Assembly (NCBI GenBank): GCA_938048185.1
Contig: CALIVT010000012.1
Coordinates: 1-62,389, forward strand
DNA from: an uncultured Arenicella sp.
GTDB lineage: Bacteria > Pseudomonadota > Gammaproteobacteria > Arenicellales > Arenicellaceae
Direction of reading: 5' to 3'
DNA length: 62,389 nucleotides
Made by a program: the position numbers and the translations under genes. How positions within the stretch are numbered: the stretch's first letter is position 1; each line of letters opens with the position of its first letter. Positions 45,396-53,944 of this stretch are shown here, piece after piece. The notes beneath the pieces were generated by a model. It was not told the DNA's origin, searched no databases, and saw nothing but the letters and a program-made list of their open reading frames with translations.

Positions 45396-46004
45396 TCAGC
45401 TCTTCGCCTTTAAGGTGCGATAGGTTTCTTTCTCAGTCGCGAACTTTTCCATGATCTGTGTTTTTTGATCAATTAGCTTTTGTAGCTCCGCACTTGAATC
45501 TTCGATGCGCACTTTCGACTCATCAATATCAGCAAGCAATTTATCCTTCTTCCACTTCTTGGCCCCGTCGAGCTGCTCCTGCAAACGTATCACTTTTGCG
45601 TTCATCGCTTTCAAGTAAGACTTGTGCACGGCGATATTACTGTCCACTGAATTGAGTTGGTTGTCTCGCTGGCGATCAATATCAGACTCAGTTTCATAGA
45701 CACTTAAAATACGATTGCGCTCATTTTGCTCGGCTTCAAGGCGTTTCTCTTCTGCCTCGATGCTCATCTGCGCTTTCTTTTCTGCCGCGAGCTCTTCCTC
45801 GGTTTTCGGTGCACTCTTCTCAGCAGTAATAAACCCTCGGTCATTCAAGGTTGTAACTTTAGATGTCTTACACGCGCTGACCGCAACGTCACCATAGTGC
45901 CACTTGCCGTCCGCGTCTTTACACTTTTTGATTGCATGAGCAGGTGACGCAAGCAGCACGCCCAACACTAGGGTCGTAGTGATAAATATGCCTAATTGTT
46001 TCAT
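45396..46004 (-). CDS. DUF4124 exported coiled-coil protein
   Basis: This is a 202-residue exported protein. A signal peptide (about 1-24) is followed by DUF4124 (IKKCKDADGKWHYGDVAVSAC), a small domain with two Cys that could form a disulfide. A long charged helical region from about 65 to 195 is a probable coiled coil. The function of DUF4124 proteins is unknown. It lies between lgt and lnt, both on the same strand. Confidence 0.8.
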   Translation of the reverse strand: MKQLGIFITTTLVLGVLLASPAHAIKKCKDADGKWHYGDVAVSACKTSKVTTLNDRGFITAEKSAPKTEEELAAEKKAQMSIEAEEKRLEAEQNERNRILSVYETESDIDRQRDNQLNSVDSNIAVHKSYLKAMNAKVIRLQEQLDGAKKWKKDKLLADIDESKVRIEDSSAELQKLIDQKTQIMEKFATEKETYRTLKAKS

Positions 46005-46076
46005 TATTCATTTCTCCAAAATTTGTTTCTGAGGGCGAGGCCTTACACACCTTACCCTATTCACAGCTTTGTCAGT

Positions 46077-46862
46077 TTAAGGTTTCGCCCGTACTACTAA
46101 AAACAAACCGAGCAGTAACATGGGTAAACTTAGTATCTGCCCCATCGTAACCCAATCAAACAACACATAATTGAGGTGTTCATCTGGCACCCTGACAAAT
46201 TCAACGACAATACGCGCAAGCGAATAGCCGATTAAAAATAACCCGGATAGCACACCTACGGCCCTGGGTTTTCTAGCAAACCACCAAAGCACAGCCATCA
46301 ACACCAAACCTTCGAGCAACGCCTCGTAAAGCATTGAAGGGTGACGCGGTAACGGACCACCGTTACTAAAGATCATACCCCAAGGTACGTCGGTGGTTTT
46401 TCCCCAGAGCTCTTGGTTAATAAAATTGCCCATGCGTCCAAAAAATAAACCAATAGGTGCAACCGGCGCTACAAAGTCGGCCACTCGCATAAAACTAAGG
46501 TCTATTTTTCGACTAAATAAATATATTCCTAAAATCACGCCCAGCAGGCCGCCGTGAAACGACATACCGCCTTGCTGGATAAAAACTATTTCAGTTAAAT
46601 TATTTAGATAATAGCCGGGTTTATAAAACAATACGTAGCCTAAACGACCACCAATCACCGCGCCTAAAGCGCCATAAAATATCAAATCTGATACTAGTTC
46701 AGGGCTCCACTTTGAGTCAGACAGTTCCGGATAAGCCTTGATTCGATAGACCCAAAGAATGTACACGCTTACAAAAGCCGCGACGTACATCAGGCCATAC
46801 CAATGTATGTTTAAGCCAAAAACCGAGATGGCGACCGGGTCAAAATTGGGGTGAACTAGCAT
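46077..46862 (-). CDS. lgt: phosphatidylglycerol-prolipoprotein diacylglyceryl transferase
   Basis: This is a 261-residue polytopic enzyme that attaches diacylglycerol to the lipobox Cys. The signature GRMGNFINQELWG lies near residue 142. GGMSFHGGLLG and GRLGYVLFY, with conserved His and Arg, precede it. Seven membrane segments are visible. Together with lnt nearby, two of the three lipoprotein-maturation enzymes are encoded here. Confidence 0.96.
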   Translation of the reverse strand: MLVHPNFDPVAISVFGLNIHWYGLMYVAAFVSVYILWVYRIKAYPELSDSKWSPELVSDLIFYGALGAVIGGRLGYVLFYKPGYYLNNLTEIVFIQQGGMSFHGGLLGVILGIYLFSRKIDLSFMRVADFVAPVAPIGLFFGRMGNFINQELWGKTTDVPWGMIFSNGGPLPRHPSMLYEALLEGLVLMAVLWWFARKPRAVGVLSGLFLIGYSLARIVVEFVRVPDEHLNYVLFDWVTMGQILSLPMLLLGLFLVVRAKP

Positions 46863-46885
46863 TTACGGATTATCTCTAGTAGTCA

Positions 46886-47818
46886 CTATAACCTTTCACC
46901 GAAGGCGGCGTTGTAACGTTCTGCAAATTGTTCAGGTGTGAAGCTATGGTTTTGGGTACCGGAATGCTCTACTTTAATTGCACCACACAGAGAGCCCATT
47001 TGCGCACAGGTTTTCCAATCACGTTGTGCGGTGATACCGTGCATCACGCCAGCGCGATACGCATCACCACAACCGGTCGGGTCTTTAACATCGCTGACCG
47101 GTGCGCACTCTACTTTGATCATTTCACCGTTAGCATAGACTTCTGAGCCCTGATCACCGCGCGTCACAATCAACGCATCCAGTTTCTCAGCGACTTGTTC
47201 AAGACTCAAACCAGTGCGATCTAATAATAGTTGGCTTTCATAGTCGTTCACAATGGCGTAGGTCGCTTGATCTAAAAAGGTGAGCAAATCGTCACCATTG
47301 AACATCGGCAAGCCTTGACCTGGATCAAATATAAACGGAGTGCCTTGATCAGCAAAGCCTTTTGCATGCTGGATCATGGCGTCACGACCATCGGGGCCGA
47401 CGATGCCAAGCGCTATATCGCTGGCATCGCTAATTTTATTTTGATGCGCAAAGTTCATCGCACCAGGGTGAAACGCATTAATTTGGTTATTATCGATATC
47501 AGTCGTGATAAACGCTTGCGCGGTAAAACTGTCTTTTATCGTGGTGATGTACTCTTGACTCAAACCGATGTCATCCAAGTAACGAGCGTACGCGCCAAAG
47601 TCTTCGCCAACCGTTGCCATGATGCGCGGATCGCCCCCTAAAAGCTTGAGTGTATAGGCAATATTTCCGGCACAACCACCCAGCGTTCGGGTCATAGTTG
47701 GCACTAGAAATGACACATTCAAAATATGGGTCTGCTCTGGCAATATATGGTTTTTAAACTGGTCTTCGAACACCATAATGGTGTCGTACGCCATAGAACC
47801 TGTTATTAAGGCTTTCAT
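46886..47818 (-). CDS. PfkB-family carbohydrate/nucleoside kinase
   Basis: This is a 310-residue ribokinase-fold kinase. The N-terminal GSMAYDTIM, GGCAGNIAYTLKLLG and the C-terminal DPTGCGDAYRAG, where Asp is the catalytic base, define the family. Bacterial homologues of this type are often annotated as adenosine kinases or sugar kinases; the substrate cannot be fixed here. A TTG precedes the ATG at 47818. It lies 24 bases upstream of lgt on the same strand. Confidence 0.88.
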   Translation of the reverse strand: MKALITGSMAYDTIMVFEDQFKNHILPEQTHILNVSFLVPTMTRTLGGCAGNIAYTLKLLGGDPRIMATVGEDFGAYARYLDDIGLSQEYITTIKDSFTAQAFITTDIDNNQINAFHPGAMNFAHQNKISDASDIALGIVGPDGRDAMIQHAKGFADQGTPFIFDPGQGLPMFNGDDLLTFLDQATYAIVNDYESQLLLDRTGLSLEQVAEKLDALIVTRGDQGSEVYANGEMIKVECAPVSDVKDPTGCGDAYRAGVMHGITAQRDWKTCAQMGSLCGAIKVEHSGTQNHSFTPEQFAERYNAAFGERL

Positions 47819-47995
47819 CAATCGGGAGTCCGTAGGTGGTGGTAAATAGGTTTGTAAGGTAATTGCTAACTGAACATAAAATCATTGCTCAGGCTTCATT
47901 TACCACAAGCACACAATCTATATTTAAGATCATTAAGCACGATTAAGACTAGGCTAAACTAACCCGTGCTTAATTAACCCCAGCTTAACGGTTAA

Positions 47996-48039
47996 TTTAA
48001 TCGTCGACCTGTGATAGTTTAATCGTCGACCTGAGATAG
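47996..48039. repeat. 22-bp tandem duplication at the gcvH 3' end
   Basis: Two adjacent copies (47996-48017 and 48018-48039) share TTTAATCGTCGACCTG and GATAG with one mismatch. The right copy holds the gcvH stop and last codons, and the left copy is a spare 3' end in the intergenic region. Confidence 0.93.
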
Positions 48040-48405
48040 ATAAGTATCTGAGTCGAGTAAATTGTCGAGCTCGGAGATATCGCTGACTTTGATACGAAAC
48101 ATCCAACCGCCGGCGTAGGGCGCCTCGTTCAACAACTCAGGCTCGCCGTCTAGGCTTTCATTCACCGCGACAACTTCGCCACTCACTGGAGCGTAGATAT
48201 CCGATGCGGCTTTCACTGATTCTACGGCACAGCACTCTTGGGTGGCCGTAACCGTGCTACCAACCTCAGGTAACTCAACGTAAACAACGTCGCCGAGTGC
48301 TTCTTGTGCGTAGTCGGAAATACCGACTTCGACCACGCCGTCGTCTAGTTTTCTAGCCCACTCGTGGGACGCTGCATACTTTAATTCTTTAGGGGTTTCG
48401 CTCAT
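48019..48405 (-). CDS. gcvH: glycine cleavage system H protein
   Basis: This is a 128-residue lipoyl carrier of the glycine cleavage complex. The lipoylated Lys65 lies in [31 protein letters not shown] and [14 protein letters not shown] are family signatures. The partner genes gcvT and gcvP are not in the window. A likely promoter lies about 90 bases upstream. The extreme 3' end is duplicated in tandem. Confidence 0.96.
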   Translation of the reverse strand: MSETPKELKYAASHEWARKLDDGVVEVGISDYAQEALGDVVYVELPEVGSTVTATQECCAVESVKAASDIYAPVSGEVVAVNESLDGEPELLNEAPYAGGWMFRIKVSDISELDNLLDSDTYLSQVDD

Positions 48406-48491
48406 TGCGGTATCTCATTCGATTTAATAAAAGGCTTATATCCGGTGAGCTAGGTTCAGCATCTAGATATAAAAGCGTTTAACCAGCGAGC

Positions 48492-48519
48492 ATTATAAAG
48501 CAAACGCCGCCTGAACCAA
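48492..48519 (-). promoter_or_regulatory. possible gcvH promoter
   Basis: On the minus strand TATAAT (48497-48492) is a consensus -10 box. TTGGTT (48519-48514), 16 bases upstream, is an acceptable -35. No glycine riboswitch pattern is seen in the leader. Confidence 0.45.
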
Positions 48520-48578
48520 GAGTTGCTTTTCGCTAAGTAAAGCAAACATCAAGTCTTGCATTCAAGTCACGCATCAAT

Positions 48579-48597
48579 GAAAATGAGAATAATTCGC
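48579..48597 (+). promoter_or_regulatory. Fur box of the iron transport operon
   Basis: GAAAATGAGAATAATTCGC agrees with about 14 of 19 positions of the classic Fur consensus. It lies 30 bases upstream of the iron-binding protein gene, in the promoter region. The fur gene is just 3 kb away. Confidence 0.75.
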
Positions 48598-48626
48598 ATC
48601 TATACAATTTTTTAGATAAAGCAGTT

Positions 48627-49640
48627 ATGAAAAAAGCCCTTATTTTTACCCTCGTCGCGGTTGTTAGCGCGTGCCAACCACAAGGTTCAAATGAAGTGAA
48701 TCTTTACTCAGCCCGTCAAGAAGCCTTGATGCAGCCGTTGTTAGAAGCCTTCACCAAAGAAACAGGAATTAAAGTAAACGTAATTAGCGGCAAGGCCGAC
48801 GCACTACTGACCCGAATTAAGAGCGAAGCCGGCAATAGCCCAGCCGATGTATTGCTAACCACCGATGCAGGCCGCTTACATCGAGCGAAAACCGCCGATG
48901 TATTCATGCCAGTCGAGTCCGCGATACTAAATAGTCGGATTCCCAGCCAATATAGAGACCGAGACCAACAGTGGTTCGGCTTGTCCGTAAGAGCACGTCC
49001 GATCTTGGTAACTGAGGCGGTGCCAGCAACCCCAATTACACGTTACGAAGATTTGGCCAAGCCAGAGCTGAGGGGGCAAATTTGCATTCGATCATCCGGC
49101 AACATTTACAACCAATCGCTAACAGCCTCGCTGCTGGAACAACTCGGAGAAGCCCCCACGCAAGCCTGGGCCAAGGCCTTAGTGAGTAACTTTGCGCGCC
49201 AACCGCAAGGCGGCGACCGAGACCAGATTCGCGCCGCGGCCGCTGGGCAATGCTCGGTCGTAGTTGCAAACACCTACTATTTAGCAAACATGCTCGCAAG
49301 CCAAGACAACAGTGATGATTTCGCAGCCGCGAGCAAAATGCGAGTTATTTGGCCGAATCAAAATGATCGAGGCGCACATGTAAATGTAAGCGGTGCAGGT
49401 GTGCTTAAAGCAGCACCAAACAAAATTAATGCCATCAAGCTGATCGAATTCTTAGTCTCAGACTCAGCCCAGCGAATATACGCCGATGTGAACTTTGAAT
49501 ACCCAATTAAGGAAAACATCGAGCTAAACCAGATACTAAACAGCTGGGGCAAGTTCAAAGCAGACAACCTAAACTTAAGCAAGCTTGGCGACAATAATGC
49601 TGCGTCCGTAAAGTTAATGGACCGAGTAGGCTGGAAGTAG
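48627..49640 (+). CDS. Fe(3+) ABC transporter substrate-binding lipoprotein
   Basis: This is a 337-residue binding protein of the FbpA/FutA type. It has a lipoprotein signal ending in VVSAC at residue 16. The mature N-terminus NEVNLYSARQEALMQPLLEAF, with the conserved Tyr-Ser-Ala-Arg, and VVANTYYLANM, with the iron-binding tyrosine pair, mark iron-binding members. It is preceded by a Fur box and followed by the permease. No ATPase gene is adjacent. Confidence 0.92.
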   Translation: MKKALIFTLVAVVSACQPQGSNEVNLYSARQEALMQPLLEAFTKETGIKVNVISGKADALLTRIKSEAGNSPADVLLTTDAGRLHRAKTADVFMPVESAILNSRIPSQYRDRDQQWFGLSVRARPILVTEAVPATPITRYEDLAKPELRGQICIRSSGNIYNQSLTASLLEQLGEAPTQAWAKALVSNFARQPQGGDRDQIRAAAAGQCSVVVANTYYLANMLASQDNSDDFAAASKMRVIWPNQNDRGAHVNVSGAGVLKAAPNKINAIKLIEFLVSDSAQRIYADVNFEYPIKENIELNQILNSWGKFKADNLNLSKLGDNNAASVKLMDRVGWK

Positions 49641-49698
49641 AGCAGGCATTCGAGCCGCCGAAGCCCCCCGCTACTGCTATAGACTCATTACTCGAGCC

Positions 49699-51312
49699 AT
49701 GAAGCACCCGTTAACTTGGCAAGTTGTCAGCCTTAGTATTAGTGCCTTGGTGGCGCTACCATTGCTGACTCTAGCGTGGCTGAGCGTGAGCGCCGACACC
49801 GAAATTTGGCGCCATTTAGTCGACACCGTCCTGACTGATTATGTGCGCAGTTCGATCACCTTAATGCTCGGAGTCGCAGCGCTGACTTTATTACTTGGCA
49901 TTGGCTCGGCGTTTCTAGTAACCCAGTACAGTTTCAAAGGCGTGCGCTTTTTTAATTGGGCCCTACTACTGCCACTGGCTATGCCGGCTTACATAACCGC
50001 CTATTCTTACACCGGCTTACTGGATGTGGCCGGGCCTGTACAAAACTTTATTCGCAACTCGTTTGGCCTAGAATTTGGCGACTATTGGTTTCCTGAAATA
50101 CGCTCCATGGGCGGCGCAATCTTTGTACTGTCGTTTGTGCTATACCCGTATGTGTATTTGCTGGCACGCGCGTCGTTCTTAGAACAGTCTCAACACCTGC
50201 GTGATGTAGCGCAATTGCTCGGTTATACGCGACGACAGGCGTTTTTTCGAGTCACGCTACCAATCGCGCGACCCGCAATTATTGCCGGTTTGTCGCTCGC
50301 ATTAATGGAGACCTTAGCTGATTTTGGAGCGGTGAGTTATTTCGGCATAAACACCTTCACCACTGGCATATTCAGAACTTGGTATGGCTTAAATAGCGTC
50401 GCGAGCGCAGCGCAATTAGCGTTGATGCTATTAGGGTTTATCGTGATTTTATTGACAATCGAAAAATCGTCGCAAAAACGCGCGGCTTATCACACTAAAA
50501 AATCTGCCAAACCAGTCGTGGCACGACCTCTAAGTGGCGGCAAACAAATACTGGCGATTGCTCTGGTCAGCCTGCCACTATTACTCGGCTTTTTGATACC
50601 CTCCGCTAAATTATTGAGTTGGGCGTTGGCCGATACCTCTCAGCTACTGCAAGCCAGTTTTTGGCGCTTAGTCGGCAACACCGTTTCCTTGGCTGGATTG
50701 ACGGCGATACTCGCAGTCTGCTTCGCCCTTATGATCGCGTATAGCTACCGCATCAGTCAAAGCCGGGTGAGCAAGTGGGCGAAAAAAATCGTAGGATTAG
50801 GCTACGCGGTGCCGGGCTTGGTGATCGCAATTGGCACGCTCATTCCCCTAGCGTATTTTGACAATACACTGGACGGCATTTTAAAAAGAAACTTTGATAT
50901 CTCTAGCGGACTGCTATTAAGCGGCACCGTCGTTGCCTTAATAATTGCCTATCTCGTGCGCTTTCTTGCGGTCGCGCTGAATGCCGTCGACTCCGGCCTG
51001 GGGGGCATTGCACAAAACATGGACCAAGCGGCTCGCTCTATGGGCCTCTCCCCGTTTAGTGTGCTGCGCAAGGTCCATCTACCGATAATACGCAGCAGCG
51101 TGCTTACTGGTGTGTTAATTGTATTCGTAGACGTGATGAAAGAGCTGCCCGCAACCTTGGTGTTGCGACCATTCAATTTTAATACCTTGGCGGTGCGTGC
51201 TTACGAGCTCGCATCAGACGAGCGCTTAGCTGACGCGGCGTTACCGTCGGTAATGATCGTTTTAGTTGGCTTGGTTCCTGTTATTCTACTGAGTCGCAAG
51301 ATAAAGCAATAA
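49699..51312 (+). CDS. Fe(3+) ABC transporter permease
   Basis: This is a 537-residue permease with about twelve membrane segments in two homologous halves, as in FbpB/SfuB. Each half has an EAA-type loop: AQLLGYTRRQAFFRVTLPIARPA and ARSMGLSPFSVLRKVHLPI. These contact an ATPase that is not encoded here. It lies 58 bases after the binding-protein gene and is surely in the same Fur-controlled operon. Confidence 0.93.
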   Translation: MKHPLTWQVVSLSISALVALPLLTLAWLSVSADTEIWRHLVDTVLTDYVRSSITLMLGVAALTLLLGIGSAFLVTQYSFKGVRFFNWALLLPLAMPAYITAYSYTGLLDVAGPVQNFIRNSFGLEFGDYWFPEIRSMGGAIFVLSFVLYPYVYLLARASFLEQSQHLRDVAQLLGYTRRQAFFRVTLPIARPAIIAGLSLALMETLADFGAVSYFGINTFTTGIFRTWYGLNSVASAAQLALMLLGFIVILLTIEKSSQKRAAYHTKKSAKPVVARPLSGGKQILAIALVSLPLLLGFLIPSAKLLSWALADTSQLLQASFWRLVGNTVSLAGLTAILAVCFALMIAYSYRISQSRVSKWAKKIVGLGYAVPGLVIAIGTLIPLAYFDNTLDGILKRNFDISSGLLLSGTVVALIIAYLVRFLAVALNAVDSGLGGIAQNMDQAARSMGLSPFSVLRKVHLPIIRSSVLTGVLIVFVDVMKELPATLVLRPFNFNTLAVRAYELASDERLADAALPSVMIVLVGLVPVILLSRKIKQ

Positions 51313-51350
51313 ACTGCGGATGATTCTTAAACGTTAGATCACCTGCGCGG

Positions 51351-51764
51351 CTAGCTCTGACAATCTTTACAAATGCCATACATATACAAAGCGTGGTCCT
51401 CTAACTTAAAGTTATTCTTCTCCGCCACCACCCTTTGTCGTTCTTCTATCTCCGGGTCGTAAAACTCGGTCACCGTATTACACTTTGCGCACACCATGTG
51501 ATCGTGATGCTGGCCATCGTCCAATTCAAATACCGAGCGACCGCCTTCAAAGTTATGACGCAATACCAAACCCGCATTTTCAAACTGTGTAAGCACGCGA
51601 TAAACCGTTGCGAATGCGATCTCTTCGCCAGCATCTAATAGCTCTTTGTATACGTCTTCGGCAGTGTAGTGTTGGCCTTTGCCATCTTCTAATACAGATA
51701 AAATTCGTAATCGGGGTAACGTTGTTTTCAGGCCAGCATCTTTGAGTTCTTTGCTTGAGGACAT
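51351..51764 (-). CDS. fur: ferric uptake regulator Fur
   Basis: This is a 137-residue Fur repressor. The winged helix covers residues 1-85 (YRVLTQFENAGLVLRH). The metal-binding HHDHMVCAKC lies near residue 87, and a final CKDC pair provides the structural zinc site. The frame is open to 51851, but the ATG at 51764 gives the normal Fur N-terminus MSSSKELKDAGLK. It is convergent with the iron permease and divergent from a PhnD-like gene. Confidence 0.96.
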   Translation of the reverse strand: MSSSKELKDAGLKTTLPRLRILSVLEDGKGQHYTAEDVYKELLDAGEEIAFATVYRVLTQFENAGLVLRHNFEGGRSVFELDDGQHHDHMVCAKCNTVTEFYDPEIEERQRVVAEKNNFKLEDHALYMYGICKDCQS

Positions 51765-51843
51765 GTTAGTAATCAGAAAATTAGAGTGAATATAATCAGC
51801 GAGCAGTTTATCAGCTTTTAGTTTGCAGGTTAGAATAATCGAA

Positions 51844-52656
51844 ATGAGCACATCAATGAGAATAATACACCTAACCTTAATGCTCGGCTTCGCCGCGTTT
51901 ACGCAGACTGCGCATACGGGTCAAATTCCATTTTACCTGCCATTAAGCACAGAACAATTTCCCACAATAAGCAATCAACTTAACACCGCATTAAGGACGG
52001 CAGGCTTAGCGAACTTCACTGTTACAACCACCGATTATTGGCATCCCTATCAACAAGGTTTGCGCCAAGGCCGCAGCGGGGTGTACTTTGCCGCACCGCA
52101 CTTTAGTGCATGGGCAGTTGACAAAAACAAGTTTGTGCCGATATTACGCCTTCAAAGCGAGTTGCAATATGTCATCGTGGCTCGACGTAATGACTCTGAT
52201 GTTTTTGAAGTCAACGATTTAGCCGGCAGAACGGTTTGCACTCAGCGAGCACCGAATTTGGATTTCTTACTATCACGAACCGCGTTACAAAAAGCGGTGG
52301 TTTTAGCGCGCACTAAGACCGTCAAATCAGTGCCGCAGGCGATGCGCGCGGACGATCAAGACTGTCAAGCCTTCTCGGTAAGTCGACATATCTTTGAACG
52401 TTTCGCTAAAACCGACCCGTTTAAATTTATTCGCCTACAGCAAAGTTCTGCGTCGCAAAATTACGCCTACGTCTTGGATCGAAAAACCGCTTTGGAATTT
52501 GGACCCGCGCTGAAAAAATTTCTACTCAGCCCACAAACCCAGGCCATATTGCAACCCATGTACAAACTTTACAGCACTAAGACCCGCCTAGTCAGTGCCA
52601 AAACACGTGACTATACTGACCAAGATCATGCGCCGCTAATCGGTTATTGGCGTTAA
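51844..52656 (+). CDS. PhnD-like periplasmic binding protein
   Basis: This is a 270-residue exported protein of the phosphate/phosphite/phosphonate-binding (PhnD-like) family. The signal peptide (about 1-25) is followed by PFYLPLSTEQFPTISNQLN, then YFAAPHFSAWAV and LAGRTVCTQRAP. No permease or ATPase accompanies it, so it may be a sensor or work with a distant transporter. The first codons include AATGAGAATAAT, similar to the core of the Fur box at 48579. ATG at 51856 is an alternative start. Confidence 0.75.
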   Translation: MSTSMRIIHLTLMLGFAAFTQTAHTGQIPFYLPLSTEQFPTISNQLNTALRTAGLANFTVTTTDYWHPYQQGLRQGRSGVYFAAPHFSAWAVDKNKFVPILRLQSELQYVIVARRNDSDVFEVNDLAGRTVCTQRAPNLDFLLSRTALQKAVVLARTKTVKSVPQAMRADDQDCQAFSVSRHIFERFAKTDPFKFIRLQQSSASQNYAYVLDRKTALEFGPALKKFLLSPQTQAILQPMYKLYSTKTRLVSAKTRDYTDQDHAPLIGYWR

Positions 52657-52696
52657 ATCTAAGCCGAGAGCTGTTTAGAATCTAGCAAGGCTTTCG

Positions 52697-53905
52697 TCAA
52701 ATACCTGAGGCGTGTTGGGCGAGTAATTGGCGTATCGCCTTAGAGCGGTTTAAAATATTCATTCCTAGGCCGCGCGCCGCCATCCACATCGGCGAATTAT
52801 TTCGATAGGCCCCATGTAACGCACTCATAAGCGCATCGGTTTGATTGTTGTCCGCTTGGCGCACCGCTTGGTAGCTAGCCAGAAGCCTTGGGCTGGATAA
52901 GTCGTGCGCGCTCTGAACATTGGAAATTAAGCCACCCAGACACAGAATGTCTTTAAAACCAAGATTTGCGCCCTGTCCTGCCAGCGGATGGATGCTGTGC
53001 GCGGCATCGCCAACGAGCACCACGCCACGTTTAAAGTAGTTGTTCACACGCAAGCTTCGCAATGGAAACCCCCGGCGCTCAGTCAAAACTTGCACGTCAC
53101 CTAAACGATCTTGCAATGCGAATTTCAAACGCCGCGCAAATTCGAGGTCGCTCAACGCAAACAACTCGTCAGCGACGCTGTTGTCGGCGCTCCAAACAAT
53201 AGAACTCTGGTTATTGGCTAACGGTAAAAGTGCCAGCGGCCCGGTACTTAAAAAGCGTTGCCAAGCACAATTTTCATGAGTGCGCTCAGTAACAATTCGC
53301 GTAACGATGCCGCGCTGATCATAGTCACGATGGTTAGCAAATATTTTACTCGCCTGCCGCACCCATGAACCTGCACCATCAGCTGCAACTACTAAGTTTG
53401 CGGTGAATTCATGTTGATCACAGATCAGTACGCCTCGCTCGCCGCTTAAATCCAGTGACAAAAGTTGAGCGTCGAAATTCGACTCTATTTGATCATTCTC
53501 TAGTACCGCTTGTTGACTCAGATAATTGCAATACAGGCTATCGACCATGTGCCCCAAATGTGTATCGCCTGCGCCAGACTCAGCACCTAAACTGGCTTCA
53601 ACATTAAGACTATCAGCGTCAAAATCAAGCACGCCATCGGAGTTTTCGTCCCAAACACACATGCGTTGATAGGCATGGCAACGGTCTTCGCCTAATTGCT
53701 GAAACACGCCAATTTCACGTAGAAAGTTGGTTGCTAGTCGGCCCAAGGCTACCACTCGCTCATTGCGCAGTTCTGGTATGGCCATGGGTTTATTGCGTTC
53801 TATCAACGCTACCTTAAAGTTGCCGTGTTTGACCAACCATAACGCCAAAGCGCTGCCAATCAAGCCTGCACCAACAATTACGATATCAACTTTTTTCTTA
53901 GCCAT
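52697..53905 (-). CDS. UbiH/UbiF/VisC-family ubiquinone hydroxylase
   Basis: This is a 402-residue FAD-dependent monooxygenase of ubiquinone synthesis. The FAD loop is VIVGAGLIGSALALWL near residue 9. VAADGAGSWVR and the GD motif in VVLVGDAAHSIHPLAGQGANLGF, typical of the family, follow. RMCVWDENSDGVLDFDA resembles UbiI/UbiF more than UbiH, so the ring position hydroxylated is uncertain. It lies after pepP, the conserved place for such a gene. Confidence 0.9.
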   Translation of the reverse strand: MAKKKVDIVIVGAGLIGSALALWLVKHGNFKVALIERNKPMAIPELRNERVVALGRLATNFLREIGVFQQLGEDRCHAYQRMCVWDENSDGVLDFDADSLNVEASLGAESGAGDTHLGHMVDSLYCNYLSQQAVLENDQIESNFDAQLLSLDLSGERGVLICDQHEFTANLVVAADGAGSWVRQASKIFANHRDYDQRGIVTRIVTERTHENCAWQRFLSTGPLALLPLANNQSSIVWSADNSVADELFALSDLEFARRLKFALQDRLGDVQVLTERRGFPLRSLRVNNYFKRGVVLVGDAAHSIHPLAGQGANLGFKDILCLGGLISNVQSAHDLSSPRLLASYQAVRQADNNQTDALMSALHGAYRNNSPMWMAARGLGMNILNRSKAIRQLLAQHASGI

Positions 53906-53944
53906 ACGCTTCAGCGTAGCGTGTGATGAATTTCAGCAGAGTCA

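Noticed and set aside
48406-48491. Possible glycine riboswitch before gcvH
   Set aside because: The leader lacks the paired glycine aptamer consensus and obvious multi-stem folding.
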